Assembly (NCBI RefSeq): GCF_026642255.1 | Contig: NZ_CP113264.1 | Location: forward strand, 6,448,001-6,512,000 | Length of the DNA stretch: 64,000 nucleotides | DNA from: Streptomonospora nanhaiensis | Lineage (GTDB): Bacteria > Actinomycetota > Actinomycetes > Streptosporangiales > Streptosporangiaceae | Direction: 5' to 3' | Part shown: one piece after another, positions 39,020 to 47,640 of the stretch | Numbering within the stretch: the stretch's first letter is position 1 | Layout: each line of letters opens with the position of its first letter | Notes under the pieces: model-generated | Seen by the model: only the letters and a program-made list of their open reading frames with translations | Databases searched by the model: none | Told to the model about the DNA's origin: nothing | Program-made: the position numbers and the translations under genes

Positions 39020-39065
39020 GACCGCCGGGCCGGGAGCGGGGACGGACCGCCCCGGCCCGGCGGTC
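39020..39065 (+). terminator. Terminator after the flavoenzyme gene
   Basis: 15-bp perfect arms beginning gaccgccgggccggg around a 16-nt loop. Confidence 0.8.
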
Positions 39066-39174
39066 GGCGTTCCCCGGTGCGGAAGCCCCTCCTTCGTGAG
39101 AAAGCTCCGCTCTCCTTCGGACTTCTTCGGCGAAACCCGCCGGTAACAGAGCGTGGGGCCGGATACTGGCGGTT

Positions 39175-39795
39175 ATGACTACCAGGCATCCGGACGTACC
39201 CGAACGAGGTCTGACCGTGGACGACCTGGCGCACACACCGGACGACGGGCGCCGGTACGAGCTGGTCGACGGGCGGCTTGACGTGTCACCGGCCCCCATG
39301 TCCAAGCACTTCCGGGCAGCGAACCGCCTGTCCACGCATCTCAACAATCTCTGCCGCGGCGAGTTCGAGACCGGTGAGAACCCCGGCCTCGACCTCAACG
39401 CCGAGCGAACGCACCACCGCATCCCCGACCTGGCGGTCTTCGACTACGATCCTCCGGAACAGGGGTACTTCAACGTGCCGCCGCTCCTTGCGGTGGAGAT
39501 CGTCTCTCCGGAGAGCGTGCTCCGCGACGACCACACCAAACGGCACGAGTACGCCGCGTTCGGCATCCGGTCCTACTGGATCGTCAACGCGCTCGCGGAC
39601 AAGGTCGGCCTGGTGGAGCTGCGCCTGGAGGACGGCGTCTACCAGGAGGCCGCCCAGGTCCACGGCGAGGACGTCTTCGAGACCGACCTCCCCTTCCCGG
39701 TCAGGCTCGTGCCGCACTGGCTCACGGCCAACGGTCCCTGGATGGAGCACATCGGCGGCGAGGCGCCCGGGGAGGGTCAGGCGACCCAGCGGTAG
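39175..39795 (+). CDS. Uma2-family (DUF820) PD-(D/E)xK nuclease-like protein
   Basis: 206 residues. GLTVDDLAHTPDDGRRYELVDGRL at the start and the catalytic core IPDLAVFDYD (Asp near 84) followed by LLAVEIVSPES (Glu near 107), then DDHTKRHEYAAFGIRSYWIV. This is the Uma2 fold, an endonuclease-like domain that is abundant in actinobacteria and cyanobacteria with unknown targets. The 3' end overlaps the convergent response-regulator gene by 19 bp. Confidence 0.88.
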   Translation: MTTRHPDVPERGLTVDDLAHTPDDGRRYELVDGRLDVSPAPMSKHFRAANRLSTHLNNLCRGEFETGENPGLDLNAERTHHRIPDLAVFDYDPPEQGYFNVPPLLAVEIVSPESVLRDDHTKRHEYAAFGIRSYWIVNALADKVGLVELRLEDGVYQEAAQVHGEDVFETDLPFPVRLVPHWLTANGPWMEHIGGEAPGEGQATQR

Positions 39796-40463
39796 AGGTG
39801 CTCCGGGCGGCCCGCCGAGCCGTAGCGCATGCGCAGCTCGGCACGGCCGTCCGCGCACAGGTGCTCCAGGTAGCGGCGCGCGGTCACCCGCGACACCCCC
39901 GCCCGTTCGGCGACCTCCGAGGCCGACACCTCCTCGGGCGCGTCGCGGAGGACCCCCGCGACCAGGTCGACGGTGGCCGAGGTCAGCCCCTTGGGCAGCG
40001 ACCGGGCCGCCGGGGGCCGCAGCAGCCCGAACAGCCGGTCCACGTCCTGCTGGGTGGCCTCCCCGAAGGCGTCCATCTGCCGCCGCGCCACCGCGTACCG
40101 CTCCAGCTGGTCGCGCAGCGCGCTCAGCGGGAACGGCTTGAGCAGGTAGTGCACGGCCCCGCCGTGCAGGGCCGAGCGGACCTGCGCGATGTCGCGTACC
40201 GCGGTGATCATCAGGAAGTCGGTCTGCTGGGGCGCGGCGGCGGCCGCGGACGCGCGCAGCGCGCGCATCACCGAGATCCCGGAGGCGTCGGGCAGGTGCA
40301 GGTCGAGCAGGACCAGGTCGGGCCGGTGGCCGTGGATCTGGGTGAGGGCGGCCGCGGCGGTGTGCGCGACCCCCACCACGGAGAACCCGGGCTGCGACTC
40401 CACCACCTCCTGGTGGTTGCGGGCCACGCGCACGTCGTCGTCCACGACCAGCACGCGGATCAC
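39777..40463 (-). CDS. CitB/DctR-type response regulator
   Basis: 228 residues from a GTG at 40461-40463 that overlaps the kinase stop (GTGA). The receiver domain (1-120) has VLVVDDDVRVARNHQEVVES, the phosphorylation Asp in DLVLLDLHLPDASG near 54, and KPFPLSALRDQLERY. The C-terminal helix-turn-helix (ASEVAERAGVSRVTARRYLE) is of the citrate/C4-dicarboxylate type. With the next gene it forms a two-component pair, next to a tricarboxylate transporter that is its likely target. Confidence 0.9.
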   Translation of the reverse strand: MIRVLVVDDDVRVARNHQEVVESQPGFSVVGVAHTAAAALTQIHGHRPDLVLLDLHLPDASGISVMRALRASAAAAAPQQTDFLMITAVRDIAQVRSALHGGAVHYLLKPFPLSALRDQLERYAVARRQMDAFGEATQQDVDRLFGLLRPPAARSLPKGLTSATVDLVAGVLRDAPEEVSASEVAERAGVSRVTARRYLEHLCADGRAELRMRYGSAGRPEHLYRWVA

Positions 40464-42124
40464 GACGGCACCACCGCCGCTGTCCGCACGGGCAGGCAGG
40501 CGGTGAACACCGCGCCCTCGTCGGCGTCGGGCGCCTCCATCTCGACACTTCCCTCTCTGCTCTCGCACACCTGTTTCACGAGCGCGAGTCCGAGCCCGCG
40601 CGTGCCGCCGTCCCGGGACGCCTTGGTGGTGAACCCGAGCCGGAAGATCTCCTCCGCCACGTCGTCGGCCACCCCCTGGCCGGAGTCGGTCACCCGGATC
40701 TCCAGCAGGTCGTGGGGCAGGCCGCTGTCGGCGGTGTGCAGGCGCACCATCAGCTCGACCCACCCGTGGGGGGCGGACGCCACCGCGTCGAGCGCGTTGT
40801 CGACCAGGTTCCCGAGGACGAGCAGTGCGTCGGAGCGTACCTCCCTGTCGAGGGCGGGGACGCTCGTCATGGGCGAGAGCCGCAGGTCGACCCCCATCTC
40901 GGAGGCCTGCGCCGACTTGGCGATGGTGAGGGCCGCCACGGCGGGGTCGCGGACGTGCTCGGAGATGTCCGTGCTGGTGCGGGTGTGGGTGGCGGACAGG
41001 TCCGCCAGGTAGGCGCGGGCCTCGTCGTAGGCGCCGAGTTCGAGCAGGCCCGCGACGGTGTGCACCCGGTTGGCGAACTCGTGGGTCTGGGCGCGCAGCC
41101 CCCGGGTGACGGTGCGGGCTCCGTCGAGTTCCCCGGTGAGCCGGTCGAGCTCGGTGCGGTCCCGCAGGGTGACGACCGCTCCCGCGTCCTCGCCGCGCAC
41201 CTGGACCGGCATGCGGTTGGCGACCAGGATGCGGTTCCCGGCCAGCAGGAGCCGGTCGTCCCCCGGGTCGTCGCCGGAGACGATGTCGCGGACCCGTTCG
41301 GACAGGCCGAGTTCGTCGAGGTGGCGCCCCTCGGCGTCGTCGGGCAGGCCGAGCATGTCGCGCGCGGGCAGGTTGGCCAGGACGAGGCGGTCGGCGCCGT
41401 CCACCGCGAGGACCCCCTCGCGGACCGCGTAGAGCAGGGCCTCCCGGCTCTCCAGGAGTGCGGTGATGTCGGCCGGTTCGAGCCCGTGGGTCTTGGTGCG
41501 GACCTGGCGCGAGAGCGCCCAGGCCCCGCCCACGCCGAGGACCAGGACCACGGCGACCATGCCGAGGATCGCCGGGACGGAGGCGCGTACCTCGGTGGCG
41601 GCGCTGGAGGTGAGTATGCCGAGGGAGACGTAGCCGACCACGTCGCCCCCGGCGTCGCCGCCGTTGACCGAGCCGCCCCCGGAGAACACGGGGACCTTGG
41701 CCCGGACGGTGCGCCCCTGGGTCCCGTTCTCCACGCCGGTCCACTCCTCGCCCCGGGCGGCCGGCCCCGGCGGGGTGGACACGGTCCGGCCTATGAGGTC
41801 CTTGTCGGGGTGGGTGTGGCGGATGCCGTCGGGGGAGGCGATGACCACGAAGTCGGCGTCGGTCGCGGCGGCGACCCGGTCGGCGAGCGGGTCGAGGACG
41901 GTGCTCGGCTCGGCGGTCTGGAGGCCGTCGACGACCTGGGGCATGACGGCGACGGAGCGGGCCACGCCGAGGACCCGTTCGGTGTACTGGCGGTCGGTGG
42001 CCCGGTCGAGGTGGACCGCCCAGAGGGTTCCGACGGCGGCCAGGGCCACCGTCAGCAGGAGCACGTAGCCGATGAACAGGGAACCTGTGAGCGAGAGGCG
42101 GCCGCGCGCGGGGAGCGTGGTCAT
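40460..42124 (-). CDS. CitA/DcuS-type sensor histidine kinase
   Basis: 554 residues. Helix at 15-35, an extracellular sensor (about 40-180), a second helix near 185-205 (AILGMVAVVLVLGVGGAWAL), a PAS region near 235-330, then the H-box TVTRGLRAQTHEFANRVHTV near 345 and the ATP region NLVDNALDAV, DSGQGVADDV and GTRGLGLALVKQV. This is the CitA/DcuS layout that senses citrate or C4-dicarboxylates outside the cell. It is divergent from the tctC gene, which suits control of that transporter. Confidence 0.9.
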   Translation of the reverse strand: MTTLPARGRLSLTGSLFIGYVLLLTVALAAVGTLWAVHLDRATDRQYTERVLGVARSVAVMPQVVDGLQTAEPSTVLDPLADRVAAATDADFVVIASPDGIRHTHPDKDLIGRTVSTPPGPAARGEEWTGVENGTQGRTVRAKVPVFSGGGSVNGGDAGGDVVGYVSLGILTSSAATEVRASVPAILGMVAVVLVLGVGGAWALSRQVRTKTHGLEPADITALLESREALLYAVREGVLAVDGADRLVLANLPARDMLGLPDDAEGRHLDELGLSERVRDIVSGDDPGDDRLLLAGNRILVANRMPVQVRGEDAGAVVTLRDRTELDRLTGELDGARTVTRGLRAQTHEFANRVHTVAGLLELGAYDEARAYLADLSATHTRTSTDISEHVRDPAVAALTIAKSAQASEMGVDLRLSPMTSVPALDREVRSDALLVLGNLVDNALDAVASAPHGWVELMVRLHTADSGLPHDLLEIRVTDSGQGVADDVAEEIFRLGFTTKASRDGGTRGLGLALVKQVCESREGSVEMEAPDADEGAVFTACLPVRTAAVVPS

Positions 42125-42334
42125 GTGTCCTCCAGTCGCCTTCGCCGGGGTGCGGAGACCCGGCCGGGCAAACGCCCAGGTGGGCGTGTCACGAACAATA
42201 CGACCAATATGCCCCCAGTTTTAACAAAGATCTGACATCGGCGTGCCCCGGGTCACACTGTGGCCTGGATCTCCTCGTCGCCGGTGCGCCGGGGAGGCCT
42301 GTGACGCCCTGGACGACCGAAGAGGAGAGCACCC

Positions 42335-43327
42335 ATGCGCGATCGCGGCGTGCTGTTCCGCGTGGGGGGCGGGCTGTGCGCCCTCCTCCTCGTGGGGACG
42401 GCGCTGTTCGACGTGCGGCAGAGCGCGGCGTCGGGGAGCGGCCAGCAGGAGAAGCTCCTGCTCATCGCCCCCGCCGGACCCGGCGGAGGCTGGGACACGC
42501 TGGCCCGGGAGATGCAGAACGGGCTGCGCGAGGAGGACCTGCGCTTCAACGTCGAGGTACGCAACGCGGAGGGCGCGGGCGGCACGATCGGCCTCGCGCA
42601 GACCGCGGGCCGCGAGGGCCAGGCGAACGTCCTCACGATGACGGGCCTGGGCATGGTCGGCGCGGTGGAGACCACCGGTTCGCTGTACACGATGGAGGAC
42701 TCGACCCCGATCGCGCAGCTGGCGTCGGAGTACCTGGCCGTCGTCGTCCCCGCCGACTCCCCGTACGAGACCCTGGACGACCTGGCCGGGGACTGGCGCG
42801 AGCGGTCGGGGACGCTGCCGGTCGCCGGCGGTTCCATGGGCGGTGTGGACCAGATCTTCGCCGCCCAGGTGGCCCGGTCCATGGACATCGCCCCCGGGGA
42901 GATCAACTACCTGCCGTACTCGGGCGGCGGCGAGGTCCTGACCTCGCTGCTGTCGGGGACGTCGGAGGTCGGCTTCGGAACGCTGGGCGACTTCAGCGAC
43001 CAGGTCGACGAGGGCGGCCCGCTCCGCGCGCTCGCGGTCTCCTCCCCCGAGCGGATGGACGGGGTGGACGTGCCGACCCTCGCCGAGCAGGGCTACGACG
43101 TGGAGATGTCGAACTGGCGCGGGGTCATCGCCCCTCCCGGGCTCACCGGGGAGGAGGCCGACCGGCTGGAGGGGCTGGTCCGGGAACTGTTGGCCTCGGA
43201 CGCCTGGGCGGACACCCTGGAGCGCAACCGGTGGACCGACACCTTCCAGTCGCGTGAGGAGTTCGAGGAGTTCCTCGACGCCGAGGTGGCAGTGACGCAG
43301 GAGACCGTAGAGGAGTTGGGGCTGTGA
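42335..43327 (+). CDS. tctC: Tripartite tricarboxylate transporter, solute-binding protein TctC
   Basis: 330 residues. Secretion signal at 1-30 (LCALLLVGTALF), then LLLIAPAGPGGGWDTLAREM, VRNAEGAGGTIGLAQTAG, LPVAGGSMGGVDQIFAAQVA, EINYLPYSGGGEVLTSLLSG and ISPERMD-type ends. These are the ligand-binding loops of the Bug/TctC family, which hold carboxylic acids. AGAGGAG precedes the ATG. GTGA overlap with tctB. Substrate probably citrate or a related tricarboxylate, from the neighbouring Cit-type regulators. Confidence 0.9.
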   Translation: MRDRGVLFRVGGGLCALLLVGTALFDVRQSAASGSGQQEKLLLIAPAGPGGGWDTLAREMQNGLREEDLRFNVEVRNAEGAGGTIGLAQTAGREGQANVLTMTGLGMVGAVETTGSLYTMEDSTPIAQLASEYLAVVVPADSPYETLDDLAGDWRERSGTLPVAGGSMGGVDQIFAAQVARSMDIAPGEINYLPYSGGGEVLTSLLSGTSEVGFGTLGDFSDQVDEGGPLRALAVSSPERMDGVDVPTLAEQGYDVEMSNWRGVIAPPGLTGEEADRLEGLVRELLASDAWADTLERNRWTDTFQSREEFEEFLDAEVAVTQETVEELGL

Positions 43328-43980
43328 CGACCGACAGCGAGCAGTCGGTCCCCGGGACCGCCGGGGACCCCGGACCGGGGACGGCGACCGTGACCGGGGA
43401 GTCCGCCGGAACCGGCGCCACCGGGGCGGACGGGGCCGCTGCGGCGCCGGGGACCCCGGAGGCCGGGGCGGAGGCCGCGGAGGCCCCGGACCCGGAAACC
43501 GCGCCGTGGAGCGGACCGACCATGTGGGTCGTCCCCGCCCTGGTCGCGGCCCTGGGCGCCGTCTGTCTGTGGGGCGCATTCACCGTCGAGGCGCCGCCCA
43601 ACGTGACCCGGCCCGGACCGGCGGCCTTCCCCGGGGCGGTCGGCGGCCTCCTGCTGCTGGTCGCCGCGTGCCTGAGCGCGGTCAACCTGCGCCACCTCCG
43701 GTCGGGCGCCGGCTCCGGCGGGAACGGCCTCGCGTGGTTCGAGGGCCGCCCCGTGCTGCTCATCCTGGCCGGGCTGGTGGTGCACATCGCCGTGCTGGAG
43801 TACGTGGGCTGGCTGCTGTCGGGGGCGCTGCTGTTCTGGGTGGTGGCCTACGCGTTCGGCGCCCGCGCCCACGTGCGTGACGCCGTGGTGGCGCTGTCGA
43901 TGTCCGCGGCCGTGCAGGTCGGCTTCTCGCTCGGGCTCGGGCTGAGCCTGCCCGGCGGTTTCCTGGAGTTGGTGCTCTGA
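43324..43980 (+). CDS. tctB: Tripartite tricarboxylate transporter, small membrane subunit TctB
   Basis: 218 residues. The first 60 are a Gly/Pro/Glu/Ala-rich hydrophilic lead, longer than usual. Four membrane helices follow: MWVVPALVAALGAVCLWGAF, AVGGLLLLVAACLSAVNL, VLLILAGLVVHIAVLEYVGW plus LLSGALLFWVVAYAFG, and VALSMSAAVQVGFSLGLGL. This is the TctB plan. GTG start in a GTGA overlap with tctC; TGATG overlap with tctA. Confidence 0.85.
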   Translation: MTTDSEQSVPGTAGDPGPGTATVTGESAGTGATGADGAAAAPGTPEAGAEAAEAPDPETAPWSGPTMWVVPALVAALGAVCLWGAFTVEAPPNVTRPGPAAFPGAVGGLLLLVAACLSAVNLRHLRSGAGSGGNGLAWFEGRPVLLILAGLVVHIAVLEYVGWLLSGALLFWVVAYAFGARAHVRDAVVALSMSAAVQVGFSLGLGLSLPGGFLELVL

Positions 43981-45536
43981 TGGACGCTCTTCCCCTCCTC
44001 CTCGACGGGTTGGTCTCGGCGCTGACGCCGATGAACCTCATGTGGGCCTTCCTCGGCGTGCTGCTCGGCACCGCCGTGGGCGTGCTGCCGGGCCTGGGTT
44101 CGGCGATGGCGGTGGCGCTGCTGCTGCCCGTGACGTTCCGGCTCGACCCGACGAGCGCCCTGATCCTGTTCGCGGGCGTGTACTACGGCGGCATGTTCGG
44201 CGGGGCGACCACGTCGATCCTGCTGAACACCCCCGGCCAGGCGTCGTCGATCGCCACGACCTACGAGGGCCACAAGATGGCGCTCAAGGGCCGGGCGGCG
44301 CAGGCCCTGGGAACCGCGGTCATCGGCTCGTTCGTGGCCAGCGTCATCGGCACGCTGGTGGTGGCCCTGTTCGCCCCGGTCATGGTGTCCCTGGCGCTGA
44401 ACTTCGGTCCGGGCGAGTACTTCGCGCTGACCGTGTTCTCGTTCGTCGCGGTCGCCGCGGTCGTGTCGGGCTCGGTGCTGCGCGGGCTGGCCTCGCTGCT
44501 CATCGGCCTGGCCATCGGCATGGTCGGCATCGACGGCCAGAGCGGCGCCGCGCGCTTCGACTTCGGGTCGTCGGCGATGCTGGACGGGATCGACATCGTC
44601 GTCGTCACCGTGGGCCTGCTCGCCCTGGGCGAGGTGCTGTACGTGGCGGCGCGCGGCAGTTCCGGGGCGGACCTGTCCGCGATCCGCACCGGCCGCGCGT
44701 GGCTGAGCCGCCGGGACTGGGCCCGGTCGTGGAAGCCGTGGCTGCGCGGCACCGCCCTGGGCAGCACGTTCGGCCCGATCCCGGGCAGCGGCGCGGAGAT
44801 CCCGACCTTCCTGTCCCTGGGCCTGGAGCGCAGGCTCGCGGCGCGCCGGGCGAAGCGCAGGGGCGTGCCGAACGAGTTCGGCCGGGGAGCGATCGAGGGC
44901 GTGGCCGGGCCGGAGGCCGCGAACAACTCCAGCGCGGCGGGCACGATGGTGCCGCTGCTGGGGCTCGGGCTGCCGACCTCGGCGACGGCCGCGATCATGC
45001 TGGCCGCCTTCCAGCAGTACGGCCTCCAGCCGGGGCCGGTGCTGTTCGAGCGCAACGCCGACCTGGTGTGGACCCTCCTGGCGAGCCTGCTGATCGGCAG
45101 CGTCCTGCTGCTGGTCATCAACCTGCCGTTCGCGCCGCTGTGGGCGAAGCTGCTGAAGCTGCCCAAGCCGTACCTGTACGCGGGCATCACGCTGTTCTCG
45201 GTGCTGGCGGTGTACGCGATCAACACGTCGGTGGTGCACCTGGTGATGCTGCTGGGGGTGACGCTGCTCGGCCTGGCCATGCGGACGTTCGGCGTCCCGG
45301 TGGCCCCCGCGCTCATCGGCGTCGTGCTCGGCCCGATCGCGGAGACCGAGTTCCGCCGCGCGCTGGCCGCCTCCTCGGGCGACCCGTCGATCCTGGTCGG
45401 CAGCGGTATCTCGATCACCCTGTACGCGCTGGTGCTGCTGGCGGCCGTGGTCCCGGTGATCGCCGGGGTGCGGCGCCGCCGTGCCGCGCGCGGGCAGGGG
45501 GCCGCCCCGGAGCGGGAGTCCGCCGACCTCGGCTGA
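43980..45536 (+). CDS. tctA: Tripartite tricarboxylate transporter, large membrane subunit TctA
   Basis: 518 residues with about 12 membrane helices. Signature regions GVLLGTAVGVLPGLGSAMAV near 22 and YYGGMFGGATTSILLNTPGQ near 65 are typical of TctA, as is GPEAANNSSAAGTMVPLLGL near 305. It is the permease proper, driven by the cation gradient. Last gene of the tct operon. The convergent TetR gene ends 83 bp downstream. Confidence 0.92.
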   Translation: MDALPLLLDGLVSALTPMNLMWAFLGVLLGTAVGVLPGLGSAMAVALLLPVTFRLDPTSALILFAGVYYGGMFGGATTSILLNTPGQASSIATTYEGHKMALKGRAAQALGTAVIGSFVASVIGTLVVALFAPVMVSLALNFGPGEYFALTVFSFVAVAAVVSGSVLRGLASLLIGLAIGMVGIDGQSGAARFDFGSSAMLDGIDIVVVTVGLLALGEVLYVAARGSSGADLSAIRTGRAWLSRRDWARSWKPWLRGTALGSTFGPIPGSGAEIPTFLSLGLERRLAARRAKRRGVPNEFGRGAIEGVAGPEAANNSSAAGTMVPLLGLGLPTSATAAIMLAAFQQYGLQPGPVLFERNADLVWTLLASLLIGSVLLLVINLPFAPLWAKLLKLPKPYLYAGITLFSVLAVYAINTSVVHLVMLLGVTLLGLAMRTFGVPVAPALIGVVLGPIAETEFRRALAASSGDPSILVGSGISITLYALVLLAAVVPVIAGVRRRRAARGQGAAPERESADLG

Positions 45537-45619
45537 CATCCATAGGAGCTTCCCCTCCCACCGCGCCCCTCCCCCGCGGCCCCCGGCACCGACCGCCGGG
45601 GCCCCGCCGGGGAGGGGCC

Positions 45620-46195
45620 TCAGGCGAGCACCTTGGCGACGTACGCCTCCAGCCGCTCCTCCAGCCGCTCCGGCGGGGCCCCCTCCCCGCCGGCCAGGTG
45701 CTCCACCAGGTCGGCGCGGACGGCGGCCAGGAGCGCGTGGGCGGTGAAGTCGGCGTCGGGCGCGCCCGGGATCCCGCGCACGGCGTCCCGCAGGAGGGTG
45801 TGCCACCACGTGTAGTGCCCCGCCCGGTAGGGGCTGTTCCCGCCGCCCGTCTCCAGCGCCAGCGCCAGGTGGCGGTTGTCGAGTTTGAACCGCAGCAGCG
45901 CGGCCATGAGCGCCGGAACGCGCTCGCGCGCGGGCGTGTCGGGGCCGAGGGGCGCGGGCCCTTCGGCGACGGCCTCGCGCAGGGGGGCGATCCGTTTCTC
46001 CATGAGCGCCTGGATCAGGCCGTCGCGGTCGCCGAACCTGCGGAAGAGCGTGCCCTTGCCGACGCCCGCGGCCGTCGCGACGTCGTCCATCGACACGCCG
46101 CCGGGGCTCGTGCTCGCGGCGAAGAGCCGGTCCGCGGCGGCGAGCACCGCCTCCCTGTTGCGCTGCGCGTCGGCGCGCTCCCTGCGTGGGCTCAC
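45620..46195 (-). CDS. TetR-family repressor
   Basis: 191 residues. Helix-turn-helix in 12-55 (AVLAAADRLFAA, GVSMDDVATAAGVGKGTLFR, FGDRDGLIQALMEKR), then a helical ligand domain. The start is put at the GTG at 46193-46195 (AGGGGGA site 6 nt before it) rather than at 46240, because a 13-bp operator-like palindrome (46234-46246) overlaps the longer frame. Autoregulation is likely. The target beyond itself is unknown. Confidence 0.85.
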   Translation of the reverse strand: MSPRRERADAQRNREAVLAAADRLFAASTSPGGVSMDDVATAAGVGKGTLFRRFGDRDGLIQALMEKRIAPLREAVAEGPAPLGPDTPARERVPALMAALLRFKLDNRHLALALETGGGNSPYRAGHYTWWHTLLRDAVRGIPGAPDADFTAHALLAAVRADLVEHLAGGEGAPPERLEERLEAYVAKVLA

Positions 46196-46233
46196 TTCCA
46201 CTCCCCCTGCGAGACGGGCCCGCCGCTTCAAAC

Positions 46234-46246
46234 GGACCAATGGTCC
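46234..46246. promoter_or_regulatory. 13-bp palindrome, putative TetR operator
   Basis: GGACCAATGGTCC, 39 bp upstream of the TetR start. Size and place fit an autoregulatory operator. Confidence 0.6.
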
Positions 46247-46324
46247 ACATCCTAGGGGGCGCCGGGCTTCCGCGTCCGACGCCCCGGTGCGGACCGGGGG
46301 GCCGCGTGTCCGGGCCCTTCCGGG

Positions 46325-47458
46325 TCAGCCGGCGGCGCCGGTCTCCAGGGCGTGGAGGCGGGTGTAGGCGTACTCCGGCACGGGCCGCCCGGCGAGCCCC
46401 TCCCCGCCCCCGCCGGAACCGTCCTTCCCGGCCGCCGCGGTCCCGGACACGTCCCCGTTCACGGGGAGGGGCCCGGCCAGGCGGCGGTGGCCGGGCTCGT
46501 CCGGCCCGGTCAGCAGGAAGACCTGGCGCCGGCCCCCGTCCCGCCCGGTCACGAGCGAGTCCTCGACGACCTCGGCGATCCTGCGGTCCCAGGGGTCGCG
46601 GGTGCGGCGCAGCCGGATCGCGCCGCGCTCGGTCCACTCCACGTTGTCCCGGCGCAGGAGGACCCGCGGGAGGTCCGGGGCGATCATGTCGTCCACGCGG
46701 AAGGCCATGCGGTCGACCCCGGCGAAGGCCTGTCCCGCCCGTGTGACGTGGGCCCGGCAGCGTTCGTAGAGGAACAGCGCGCCGGGGGCCGAGACCACCA
46801 GCGTGTCGTCGGGCGTGGCGGGGCGCTGCGCGTAGACGTCCATGGTCCGGCTGCGGCTTCGGAGCCAGCGCCCCGCGGCCGGGTCGACGAACGCCGCCAG
46901 CTCCGCGACCTGGCGGGCCTCGAACGGGAAGTCGACGCCGAGCACCGAGTCGTGGTGGGCGATCCGGTTGCGGAACCGGCGGACCCCCTCCGCGGTGGCG
47001 GCCACCTCCGCGCGCCTCCCGGACGACCCGGGGAAGGCCCGGTGCAGGCAGGCCCGCCACAGCTCCTCGTACCCGGGCCCGAGCATCCCGGACCAGAACC
47101 CGAAGCTCATCGCGGCGACGACCTGGTCGCGCGTCTCCCGCCCCTCCTGGCGGAGGCGCTCACGGACGCGGCCGGACGCCTCGGCGACGTACTCGCCGCC
47201 GGGAACGGGGAGCAGGAACCAGGGGATGCCCCGCTCGGCCTCCCGGAAGTGGGCCCGCAGGACCCTGTCCATGCCCCCTCTGAGCAGGACCTCCAGGTGG
47301 GCGATGTCCTCGAAGGCCGCCGCGGACACGCGCGCGCCCCACTCGTACAGGGCGAGGGCGCGGCCGCGGTCTCCCCCGGCCAGCGCCAGGTAGGGCGCGA
47401 GGCGCGGGGCGGGGACCAGGCTCAGGACCGCGTCGGTGTCTGCTTCGACGGAGGACAT
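46325..47458 (-). CDS. Abi-like HEPN-domain protein
   Basis: 377 residues. The N-terminal 180 match Abi-type proteins: YEWGARVSAAAFEDIAHLEV, MDRVLRAHF, MSFGFWSGMLGPGYEELW, FPGSSGRR and RFRNRIAHHDS near 160. The R-N-x-x-x-H pattern in RNRIAHH is the HEPN ribonuclease motif. Abi_2/AbiD-F proteins block phage by killing the host; the motif supports an RNase role, but action here is inferred. The C-terminal 190 residues are a second unknown part with a Gly-rich tail. Confidence 0.75.
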   Translation of the reverse strand: MSSVEADTDAVLSLVPAPRLAPYLALAGGDRGRALALYEWGARVSAAAFEDIAHLEVLLRGGMDRVLRAHFREAERGIPWFLLPVPGGEYVAEASGRVRERLRQEGRETRDQVVAAMSFGFWSGMLGPGYEELWRACLHRAFPGSSGRRAEVAATAEGVRRFRNRIAHHDSVLGVDFPFEARQVAELAAFVDPAAGRWLRSRSRTMDVYAQRPATPDDTLVVSAPGALFLYERCRAHVTRAGQAFAGVDRMAFRVDDMIAPDLPRVLLRRDNVEWTERGAIRLRRTRDPWDRRIAEVVEDSLVTGRDGGRRQVFLLTGPDEPGHRRLAGPLPVNGDVSGTAAAGKDGSGGGGEGLAGRPVPEYAYTRLHALETGAAG

Positions 47459-47640
47459 CGCCCGATGCTACTGTCCTGGGGAACGCCCCAGTGCCGCCTC
47501 TGCTGACATGCGCCTGGGGCTTTTCCCTTCCCTCCCGCCGCCCCGGTCCGGCATGCCTTCGCACGGGCCCGTCCCCGCGCGTCCCGGCGCTTCCCGCACG
47601 CACTGCGCTCCCCGGGCCGCCGCGGCGTGCCGGCCGACGG

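Noticed and set aside
46196-46240. Longer start for the TetR gene
   Set aside because: It overlaps the putative operator and lacks a ribosome site; the GTG at 46193-46195 has one.
43848-47060. 1070-codon minus-strand frame across tctA and the TetR gene
   Set aside because: It crosses two well-supported genes on different strands and has no domain.
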